The position numbers and the translations under genes are program-made. A DNA stretch of 64,000 nucleotides from Notospermus geniculatus. Its lineage: Eukaryota; Nemertea; Pilidiophora; Heteronemertea; Lineidae. Location: contig NMRB01001292.1 in NCBI GenBank assembly GCA_002633025.1, forward strand, positions 118,334 to 182,333, read 5' to 3'. Shown one piece after another: positions 24,801-36,800 of this stretch (positions within the stretch are counted from its first letter, which is position 1; each line of letters begins with the position of its first letter). The notes under the pieces are model-generated. The model ran no database searches. It had not been told where the DNA came from and saw nothing but the letters and a program-made list of their open reading frames with translations.

Positions 24801-27800
24801 TTTTAAAATGCGTCCAATGCTTGCTCATTTCAGGTAGTTGCCTTGTCCTGAAGTGGAAGTTAAAAGTTCTGCAGTTGCTACGAAAGATCGCAAGCCTTCA
24901 CAGCGAAAAAAAGACAATTTGTCTGTAACCGAACTCGACGAAAGTCATCCGTGATCAAGGGTCGTCTGGGACGATGTTAACAGGAGTCGTGCTGTTGGAA
25001 TTTATCATCCACGGTTTAGCGACACCTTGCTAAGCTGCGGGCGTGACCACGCGCTGCAGTTGTCAAACATTGAAGACCTGCACAAACCGGATTATTATAA
25101 AAAGATGGACGAAACAACAACAAAGGTATTGTACTGTACTTCTCCTTACGATGCATTTAGTTAGTTTAAGCCTGCCGCGCACCAGAGAAATTAGCTGAGC
25201 AAAATGTCATTCAAGGATTTTTACTCAGTCAGTTTCCTTTCGAGTGCGGCAAAGGATTTTGGATTAAAAATAAAATGGACAGTACATTTCCATGGCGACG
25301 TGCCATGGAATGCTGTCATGTGATTTTTACACATGCTCAAAAGCAAAATGACGCGAGTCAAATGTCGAAGTCCCCGCCACAGGTTTTTCCTTGTGAGGTA
25401 AAAAATAGCAAAATATTCAACACTGTTGAATATTTTGCTCAAGGGCAGTTGAGACAAAAACTCGCAAGAAATCCGCCACACACGAGAGGAAATTGGCTGA
25501 GTAAAAATCCTTGAATGACATTTTGCTCAGCAGCTAATTTCTCTCGTGTGCGGCAGGCTTTAGTATGAAGTTAGTCTGACTCTGAGGCGTGACATAATTT
25601 ATTTCCTCGACAACCAAACTTGGTTGCCACGTGCACAGGTTCCTTAGCAACAACATCTCACTCCTTCGTTTCTCATTTCATAATTCTTTAAAATCATATG
25701 TGTTGTTTCCAGTTCCAGTTGTCTCGGTATCTGTTGTGAATCTATTGAAGTATTTTTTTAAGTGACATCTGGCATGTCTGGGCAGTTTATAGTAATCAAT
25801 ATTGAATTTCCAACCTCTGGCACTTGCACAGGTTCAAGCTGTGTGAGTTCTTTGCACATGTTCCGTACATGCACATGTACAGTCTTTGACATAAATTTAT
25901 CTACACCTGATGCCTTGAATATTTCAAATACTACTGGACCAATTTTAACACAGTTTGTTCCACATGAAAGTATCTTGTTGGTCATATTTCTGCTCTTACA
26001 TAATTACGATATTTCCAAATTCAAAAATTTTGAAATAATAATTTTGGAAGGAAAGCCTTGCGATTTCCTCTTATGGAAACATTTTGTTTCCTGAAATGGA
26101 AATTAATTTCGCACCCACATTTCCAGGACTTCCTTAGGAAAGTATTTTCCAAGTTTGGTAACTGATTTCCTAATTTCAACGTCTCCCATACTGTTGACAG
26201 GACATTCTACTACTGAAGTGAATACATTGCAAAGTTTTTAAATAGTTACCAGGAATGATTACATCTGTCCACTTGTATCATTCAATTTCCAACTACATTT
26301 AGTCATATCAAACCTGTGATCGGGACCTCTTGACCTTGACCTACAAACATGACGAATCCGGGCCTACAAATCCGCCTGCTTTACTTCTGATTATTTTGAA
26401 ATGGGAAATAGATCATTAATCAAGTTCGTCATGTGATCAGGAACATGACATGAACGGACACGATGTAGGCCAAACAATCCTTGATGCCTGTACTTTGTGT
26501 TCTTGGTGTCTGTGATCTATCAGTATCATGTCGATTTAGCGTGTATGTTTGATCAAATTCACTACCACCCTAGCCACGCACTTGCGACTGGAAGTAACCG
26601 ATCTGATCAGTCGCTGGTGATTTACATGTAAGCGCTGCGCGCGCACATCACAAATTCAGCAGCTCAGTAAAACTAGGCGGATCCAATCAGTCGTCATATC
26701 CTGACCGCGTACATCGCACTTGTGACTGGCAGCAACTCAGGTAATATCTCGGGCATTGAGACTTGACGAAACTAGGTTTCGTACAGGAAACTGGCACTGA
26801 TCAGTCGCAAGCCGGCGTACATCGCAGCGACTGAACGAAACTGGGTACAACTAGTCGCTAGAAAGTTGAACAATGCAACTCGCGGCAACTGGCAAAATCT
26901 CAGTTCCAGCGAGTTGCAAGGGTACATGTACGTACATGTAAATTTTCGACTCCAACCGGGGTCTTCCTCAGGCACTTTCTAGTAGAGATTCCAAAAGTTG
27001 CAAAAATTTGCGAGATTTGGAGAAGACTTTATATTATGCTTACTGTCAGGTTTTACTGAGTGACCACAACGGACAAAAGGACGGTCACCTCGGACAAACA
27101 CATTGAAACTGACAAGTCCTACGTCATTCATGCTGTTCGCTAATACGTGTAATTCTTTACAGAACTATCTCTTGATGTCAGATATTTTACAATTTTTTTA
27201 CCATTTTCCCATGGTTTGCCAGGATCTGGTGCGTCTGGGGAAACGTCAGTCTAGACAATATGCGTGGGTGGCAGTTTCCATGGCAACCATTCGGTACAGC
27301 TTGTTTGTCTCTCTGGGATACAAAAGCATTATTGACGCTGAAGTTGGTGTCATTAGCAGCGCGATCTATGACAGATAAAAACCACAATTACTACTGTTGT
27401 TATGCAGATTTCTCCTCGTTTTGGCGATAACGGTTGATTGGGATTTTGATCCTTTACATTGTATGAACTGTACAGATCATGGGTGATTATGAATAGAATA
27501 AAAGCTAGCAAATGCTTTTACTTCAGATTTGTGTACACAGCATAGCTTAGTGCAGGGGTTGCATTAATTTTTGGGATACAGGTGTATTGAAATTCCTTAC
27601 ATTAATATCAAGGTGTATTCAAATTCCTCTGTATTACATCCAAGGTGTATTTTACTCCCATTTCAATTTTTCGAGGAGTATCACATATAATAATATATAG
27701 ACGACCAGGCGCACTGAATCAAGCCAGACTCCTGATTCATTTCAAGCCAGGGAAATTCCGCTTCCCATGACGAGCGGTAATTTCCATATGTTCGTTTTTT

Positions 27801-30800
27801 TTGCAGCGGGAGATTGTCGATCAGATCATCTAAAATATCCTTGACGATGGTCTGGGCATCACAGTTTGGCCTGTTAGGCCTACCGACAGTGGTAGGCCTG
27901 CTAGGCCTAAAGAAATTTGTCAGGGAGAGTTGCCGAGCCATGTTCCATTGTGCATGATATGCGCAGTGTGACTACTGCGCAGCTATTATTTAGCACTGGA
28001 TGTATCGAAATTGATCAAGTTTCGTTCCCAAGAAGCCCTAGCCAACCAACCATGCACAATCATTATTTCACCGTTTCATGTGCATGTGGGAAGGCGCGAG
28101 GTTGAAGGTTTCGATGTTATCGCTGCATTGTTTTGTTTTGNGTAAATTTCGATTCATAGGGGCTTCAGTCTTGGCAGCCTGGGTTTGACTTCAGTGGTCA
28201 CTGAAAAATGACAATGAAAAAAGGAACTACAAAAAACGAGCTGGATAATCATAGTTAAACTACATGTACGCTCCCCCCAAATTCGTGTCATTGTGGAATA
28301 TCCAGTTATTATTTCATCTCCCTTTTTTCAGGACGTAGAGGATCAGAGGAAGATGGACCGTGAAGAGAACTTCCAAGTTATGGAGAAAATTTTTGAGCCG
28401 GTCAGGAAATTTGACATTTCATATGCTGATCAAGAACCTGTTCCTGAACATCGCCATCACTTCTCTGAGCGAGACTACAGTGGTATGTTAAAATTTGTGA
28501 TGTGTGCAGTGTTTCAATATGGAGCACAAAAAATGAAACGCAAAATGATAGTAAACATAAAATCGTCCCCGAATTTAACAAATTTTCAACCCCAAGCGGG
28601 GTCTTCCTCAGGCACTTTCTAGATTGAGGTGTGCAGTGTTTGGTGTTGAATTGAAAGAAAAGGGACCAGGCATTCTTATACCGTATTCTCATATCATATT
28701 CTCATATCATATTCTCTTATACCTGGTGTATAATTGCCTCTTTTTGCAAAACGAGTTCAGTTACATGCCTAAGACATGAACAATGTACACCTGGATGGAC
28801 GATTTTTCGTTGAGGTACCCTCAACCTTATCCGCTTTGGCCTTGCCAAATTCCATGCCCTGCAACAACTTCTGAATGTAACATTTTGTTTTCAGTATAGG
28901 AGTTTCGCTAGCAGCCATCTTGCCAAAATTAGGTCATCGCCATTGGAATGTTTTCCAGAGCGATAGATGATTGGTTCTGCGACCCCCCCATGGGGGAATC
29001 CCCATGACGATGACCTAATTTTGGCAAGATGGCTGCTTGTGAAACTCATCTATATATATAGATGGCGTGAGTTCACTGTCCCATTATATGACACGCTAGT
29101 TCATTATTTCTCAAAAAATGTTTACAGTTACAATGCAAATTTGCAGTAAAGTATAATTCACCCAAACTTCAACATGGGAAAAGTGCCAGGCTTGTGCAAC
29201 AGACACTATAAAGTGAACACAATGATTAAACCACAAATCACAGTATTTACCAGTTGACTGAGCACAACCTTGGATTTGCTTAAGCTCATGGAAAGTAAGC
29301 CAAATTACCCTAACATCTGCGACATGGATTAATTACCACTGAGCTGTGCACATATTTCCAAGCTTGGCACGTTGCCCATGTTGAAGTTAGGGTGGGTCAT
29401 ACTTTATTAGGATCTTTGTTCAGTTAACCACATTATGTCGCTGTCGGCCCTGCCAAATTTTGTGCCCCAGATAGCTTCTGAATGTAAACGATTCTGTTTT
29501 CAGTGCATAGAAAGCGTGAGTTCCCTCACGTCCATCATCCTCTGAAGTCCCTGAAGAAGAAGAAGAAAAGGAAAGATCAACGAAAAAGAAAGAGGAAGAA
29601 AAAACATGAGGTGAAATTTACACCATCCCTGCCAGGCGTCGAAGAAGACGATGAGCCTGACTTATCTTTGGTATGTGTTACTGGTAGCAGAGTTCACCAA
29701 AAAGCATGGCCTTGGATTTTTTTTAAGTTGCTGTACTGTAAATCCCATTATTTTGCCAGCCTGAAGTGTTAGGTGTAACCAGGGCTATTAATTTGCTATC
29801 TAAAATCCCCGTGCTTTTTGAGAGACACAGGTTTTTTCCAAACCAGAAAAAACACGGCGTTGACATGACGAGCGGTTACCATGGTTACACTGACTTTGGC
29901 TTTTGTCTTATGATGCATTTATGAAAATAAAAAATCGAATAAAGTAGGGCTTGAAAAGGGGTTTACTTGTACAGTAGTCAGTATATAGAGACCCTCACCA
30001 CTTTGGTTTTTCAACCCCATTACCCTTCCAAAGGGTTTCCCTTTGATAATTTAACCTCTCATATTTTGCAAACCCTCTAGATCCTGCATTTTCCTTTTTG
30101 CTTGCTGATAAAGTATAATTCACCCTAACTTCAACATGGGCAAAGTACCAGGCCTGTGCAACAGACACCATAAAGTGAACACAATGATTAAACCACAGAT
30201 CACGATATTTACCAGTTGACTGAGCACAACCTTGTTCTACAGGCTGTTCAAGTAACTGCAACATGGATTATTTACCACCGACTTCTGCACATTTCCAAGC
30301 TTGGCACTTTGCCCATGTTGAAGTTAGGGTGAATTATGCTTTAATCATATACCTCTGAACTTCTTGATTTCTCATGTTTGTTTGAAAAGAAAAAGCACTT
30401 CATAATAAATTATGGAGGGAATAAAATTCTTGATCGATTGACTTTGAAATGGAGAGGTTAATATTCATCCTTAGAACGAGAACACAAAGGCAAGATATAG
30501 TCTCTCCAGACTTTATCGGACCAATAAAAAAGCAGTTTTCTGAACTGATTCCCAAGAGAGGTTAGATACTCTCCGAGAACGAGAGCAACTTCTAGTTATT
30601 GTCAGTCTTAAGACAACAACTCTTAAGACTGACAACAACTAGAACTTGCTCTCATTCTCGGAGAGTGTCTAACAACAACTAGAAGTTGCTCTCGTTCTCG
30701 GAGAGTGTCTAACCATAACTAGAAGTTGCTCTCCTTCTCGGAGAGTGTCTAACCACAACTAGCTCTCCTTCTCGGAGAGTGTCCAACAACAACTACATGT

Positions 30801-33800
30801 AAGTTGCTCTCATTCTCGGAGAGTGTCTAACAAACAACAACTAGAAGTTGCTCTCATTCTCGGAGAGTGTCTAACCACAACTAGAAGTTGCTCTCCTTCT
30901 TGGAGAGTGTCCAACAACAACTAGAAGTTGCTCTCATTCTCGGAGAGTGTCTAACAACAACTAGAAGTTGCTCTCCTTGGAGAGTGTCTAACAACTAGAA
31001 GTTGCTCTCGTTCTTGGAGAGTGTCTAACCTCTCTATTATCTTACAACAGTACCCCCGGAGCCGGTCATATAGTTTTGATTCCTGGGTGAGTACCTGTCG
31101 GTGTGACTACAATGTAGCTTGATGTGTAGGTGTCACACTCCACCGTCTAATGAAGGAAAATTTCTGTCATTCTGACGTGTCTGAATCTGATCCCTCAGCT
31201 TCTTCACTCTAAAGGGGTCTATCCATGGGACTGTTTTCTTGCAGAAGTTGGCTCTCAATGGGCAATTCACCGTTGTTTGTTTTCGTATAGCATACACTGA
31301 CACCAATGGCCAGTGTTCTAGTCAGAAATTTTTCAAACAAGGACTGCATTTTCCTAGGATTTTAAGGCCCTGGATTTTCAAACAGGGTGGGAGTGAAATT
31401 CAAACAGGGTGGTGTAATAGAAAATATATTGCAAGTTCCATTTTCAAACAGGGTGGTGAAAATTTAAACAGGGTGGTAAAATGACCTCTGAATTTTGAAC
31501 AGGGTGGTACCGCCCTGTTTAAAAGGCTTGGTGAGAACACTGATGACATGAAGAACTGCTCATGGTTGAGTCGCCCATAAAGAGCCGACTTGCATGAGAA
31601 AATTCTCCCTTGGATAGGTGCCTTTAGAATCCGTGACTTTTAAAACAGGCCTTTTTTTCTGCTAAAATGTGGTTAAAATTCCCACCTTTGTGCAGGTTTT
31701 CGACAGGCTTTGTTCCAGAGTAAATGTTACAGTATCTGTCAATTCTCGACTTATTTTTCGCAAGCAAGAACAAAGAAAGAATATGCCTCTGGAAACTGCA
31801 GTGCAGAGGAATTAGTGGTGAAGTAATTGGTGAAGTTAGAATGTGCATACAGGCCTACCTTGTTTTTATAAGCTTTGGAATAATTAAGTTTAACAAACAT
31901 AATACTCAGCTTGGCTTTCAGAATAATGTGATTTTCTTTGTATAACCTGATTTTTTAAAACCGTAGATTCTTACCAGAAGAAGCATAACCCCCTCTGCAA
32001 GAGATCGTGCTCACTCTCAGGTCAAAATAAACCACTAGCCATACTTACACTACAAACGAAGTCCGGACTTCTCCTGCTTACACTACAAAAAAGGCGGGCG
32101 TAATGAAGCCCGGGTCTATAAAGTCCAGACTTCCTATGCCCGGATGACATGAGTGGGTCTGAATCAAGTCCGGACTTGACCCGGACTTCTACTTCAGGTG
32201 AAAGTGCAATTATCTTAGTTCTAGACCAGGCGACAGATGGCGTTGCGATTATTACATTGAGTGACCCGCAGATGTGACCTCCGAATGCTGCTCAACTGAA
32301 CCTGATTTAATGATAGAATAAAATCATTATTGAGTGTGTGTCAATATAATCGACGAAACAACCTCGAGTCACTGGACATTATTTGTGCTGTAAGGCATTT
32401 TGCAGTACATGTATCTGACAAGAATTCTATTTCTGTGGCCATGCGCGACAGATGTTGGCTAAACAGGCCGTTGAAAAAAATTCCTATAAATCAAATTGCG
32501 TGTTGATGTGTAGGTTGTGTAATTTTCAGTCAGTCCAGGTTCGTTAAATAAGATAGACAATCAGATCGTTGGAAACTCACTTGACAAAGCCTATGTGTTG
32601 CCAGTAGCGTCTTGGTGAACTGCACACGTGCCCGTTCCATACTTCCACCCTAGTGTGCAGGCATAGTCTTCATCTGAACTTGGGGTATTTGATGTTCTTC
32701 CACCTGAGTATGCAGACAGAGTCTTCGGCTGAACTTGGGGTATTAGGCAGAGTCTTTGGCTGAAACTTTGGGTATTTGTTGTTCCACCACAGTATGCAAA
32801 CATAGGGTCGTATTTTAGAACATTCTTTAACGTTAAGGTCGACCTTAAGTCTAATTGTAAAACCATCGAGAACAATAGATTTAAGGTGAACCTTAATGTT
32901 GAGGAACGTTCTAAAATACGGCCCATAGTCTTCGGCTGATCTTTGGGCATTTGTTGTTCCACCATAGTTTGCAAACATAGGGCCGTATTCTAGAAGCTTC
33001 CTTAAGTGTAAGGTCGACCTTTAGCTATTGTTTGCAGGGTAGAATACAAAAGATTAAGGTCGACCTTACACTTAAGGAAGCTTCTAGAATACGACCCATA
33101 GTCTTTGGCTGAAACTTGGAGTATTTGTTGAACTCCGTTATAGTATGCTCATAGGGTCGTATTTTAGAACGTTCCTTAACATTAAGGTCCACCTTAAATC
33201 TATTGTTCTCGATGGTTTTACAATAGACTAAGGTCGACCTCAACGTTAAGGAATGTTCTAAAATACGACCCATAGTCTTTGGCTGAAACTTGGGGTATTT
33301 GTTGTTCGACCATAGTATGCAAACAATACATAGTTTTCGGCTGAAACTTGGGGTATTTGTTGTTTCACCATAGTATGCAAACATAGTCTTCGGCTGAACT
33401 TGAGGTATTTGATGTTCTTCCACCCTAATGACTGTGCAGGCAGTGTCTTCGGCAGTTCGATGAATGTAATGTCACTGTAGTTATACACTTTGCATGAAAT
33501 CTTATTTCCCTTTTCCCTGCATCGTCAGTACAACTAAAATCTCGTGTTGTGTTGTTGTCATCATTGAAGAATCGTTTGTCAGTTGGTCCTCTTTGGAATT
33601 TGATGAGTTTGCGCCTGTACTGGGTTATTTTGTGATGAATTATCAAAAGGAGCTGTTTCCTTAAGGAACGATTGTACCAAGTCATTTTTTAGGTATTAAT
33701 TGTTGGGCAGTTGTACTAAAAATGGTTGGAATATGTAGTTTAGACATCACTCTAAATTGTGAAAAAGGAAAAATGTGACTATTACATAACTGAATGGTAA

Positions 33801-36800
33801 AACAAAGGACATTTGCAAAATGTCTGAAATGAAGCAGAAACGCTCAAAATACTGCATTAATGAATCTGGTACATATGTTAGCTCAGTGTGTATTTATCTT
33901 TTGTTGCTGAAAACACCATTTTAAAACATCACTTTAAGAGATATTTGCATTTAAAGCTAAAATAAGTCAGCAATTTGCCTGATTCTACAGTTGTGTTTGT
34001 GAGGACCTCATAAAGGGGGAAAAGGAAAACCAACATGACCACATGGTTGGCTGAATTGCCACAATCAGAATAATATCCAAGCAGTTCTATGTGTATCCAA
34101 TGTGACCAGTGATCAGTAGTGTCACACACAAACCAAGTTCAATACTCAAGCTGAACTGAATTAACCCCTTAAAAGCAAAGAGTGAATGACGTGATGAAAC
34201 CATCCATTCAGGAGGTGATCAAGTGGGCCATGACTGAATTAGCCCACTGAAGCAGGCTTCATGCTAATGTCGACTGCAAGGTGGTCTATGACTGAATGAC
34301 CATGAGTGTGCTGTAATAAGGCCTTATTGATCTTACAAATAACACAAACATCAGTGGTGGTCACTGGTCACATTGGTTACATCGAATTGCCTGGATATTA
34401 TTCTGATTGTGGCAATTCAGCCAACCATTTGGTCATGTCAGTTTTCCTTTTTCCCCCTCTATGAGGTCCTCACAAACACAACTGTAGAATCAGGCAAATT
34501 GCTGACTTATTTTAGCTTTAAATGCAAATATCTCTTAAAGTGATGTTTTAAAATGGTGTTTTCAGCAACAAAATATAAATACACACTGAGCTAACATATG
34601 TAACAGATTCATTAATCAGTATTTTGAGTGTTTCTGCTTCATTTCAGACATTTTGCAAATGTTCTTTGTTTTACCATTCACTTATGTAATGGTCACATTT
34701 TTTCTCTTTCACAATATAGAGTGATGTCTAAACTACATATTCCATCCATTTTTAGTACAACTGCCCAACAATTAATACCTAAAAAATGACTTGGTACAAT
34801 CGTTCCTTAAGGAAACAGCTCCTTTACATCAGATGACAGTGGAAGAGAGCCCTCTCCACAAACCATTTTTGCCCAAGGGGTTTTTGCTCTGATGTTTTGC
34901 AAAATATTTTCATGAGAATTTGCCAAATTTAGTTCTGTGTCATGCAGTTTCGTCTGTAGTGGATAATTTCCCTGAAAATTTACGGGTTTGGGGGAGAATA
35001 AGTTGGAGATGGTGGGTCGTATTTGAGAACGTTACTTAGCGTTAAGGTCAACCTTAAGTCTATTGTAAAACCATCGAGAACAATAGATTTAATGTTAAGA
35101 GGTCCCGTTCTAAAATACGGCCCGGTGCCTTCCTATTTGTGGTTGAAGTGTTGTCAAAGGTGAACTCATTTCATGAATTTTTGTTCCAGGATTCCGATTC
35201 ATCTAGTTCTAGTCTCGATGATGATGATGATGATTCGGATGTTGCAACAAGCCTACCTCTCATTCGAGTGGATCCACCGAGAGATGGCGAACTGAAGAAA
35301 CGTCAGATTCATGCGGGGGTTAAACCGGAAGTTGGAGAAAGTCCGACGCGACACAGGACGCTTAGCCTTGATGAAACATCAACCTCACCCCCGGGGATGG
35401 AGAAGAAGAGATCAGCGTCGGTTCCAGCTACGAAGGCACCCGCAATTGGTACCCCAGACGATCAGGTTTCGCCGGAGGCTGAATGTGTTGGCCATAAAAA
35501 ATCATCTAGTGGGTCACTTCCAGGGAGTCGCAAGAGCTCCGATGCGTCTAACAAAGCTCCTGCTGGGGGAACACCCAGAAAAAGCTCATTGAAAACCACA
35601 GATTTGAGGATGGCTTTTTTGAGTCGACAGCCAAGCGACAAAGACATGAAAAGTCCGATGTCCTCGGAATCGATGCGTTCGACTCCGGAGGTTGCAGCCC
35701 AGCAGTTTCATGTCGAGGCGGGATACGCCGCAGAGCCGTCACGTATGTTCGAGAGTGAAAGTGGACCAATGATATCTGATCGAAGCCAGAAAGACTTGCC
35801 AGAGTATACAACTGACCCTCAGGCCGCCAAAGTTCAGTTCCATTTGGGTAAGGCCTAATTCTTATTTTTCTGGTCTCGTTTAAGACTTGGAGTTAAAGTG
35901 TGCTTCACCTAACTTCAACATGGGCAAAGTGCCACGCCTGTGCAGCAGGAACACAATAGGGTCGTTTAGACGACAGGCAAAAATCCACATGCGCTCGATT
36001 GAATCCGATTGTGGTTCAAAACTTGCGTATAAACGCTACCCAATGCGGTCCAATGTGGATTTTGGACCACATACGACCACATTCAAATCTCGTCTAAACG
36101 CAAATGAGACCGATACGGGTCGATCGGACCCAATCAGATCGAATCTGAATGTGTTTTTTTCGCTTGTCTAAACGGGCCTAATGATTAAACCACAAACCAC
36201 AGTACCAGTTGACTGAGCACAACCTTGGATTTGCTATGCTCATGGAAAGTAAACCAAGTTACCTAATATCATTAGATAATTGTGACATGGATTATTTACT
36301 AATGACTTGTGCACATTTCCAAGCTTGGCATTTTGCCCATGTTGAAGTAAGGGTGAATCATACTTTAGAACTGTTCATGTGTTGTTGTGCAACTTAGCAT
36401 TCATCTCGAGAATGGTTCGACGTCACCCCTACCCCCAAAGTCCTACATTTGTATTGATCGGAGAAATCATGTTTGAATGAGATTAAAACAAATGTTTTCG
36501 TTTTTCAGGGGGTGAAGACGATGAAGAGGACCATTTACGCGAGACGGAGGCTCTTATGGCCAACTACGATCAAAGATCGACTGATCTTGGACAGATACCA
36601 ATTCCAGAGGTGCCAATGATGGAAGAAAAATCAGAATCGGAGCCTGAATTAAAGGAAAAGTAGGTACCCAAGGGTATCAAACAATATTTTGTTTAGCCTG
36701 CAGCACCCAGGCGACATCACAGGCGATCTACTCACCCCTGATCTTCTTGCAACCACCGCAGACAAGGTGATATCGGTTTTAGGGTTGTTTGGTTATTGGG

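Larger units (their letters stand above)
32640..33450. repeat. ~57-bp minisatellite with embedded foldbacks (module B)
   Basis: Counterpart of 16665-17880 with fewer units and foldbacks at 32805, 32980 and 33154. The set and order of foldback variants differ from module A. Confidence 0.8.
21782..36750 (+). repeat. Module B: second copy of the exon 1-5 region
   Basis: Second copy of 3206-21345. It is shorter because it lacks several insertions of A and about 1.2 kb of A (10230-11426), which would fall beyond the single N at 28141. After exon 5 it continues into exon 6 (37202), whereas module A ends shortly after its exon 5. Module B is therefore the copy physically joined to the rest of the gene. 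Confidence 0.9.
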
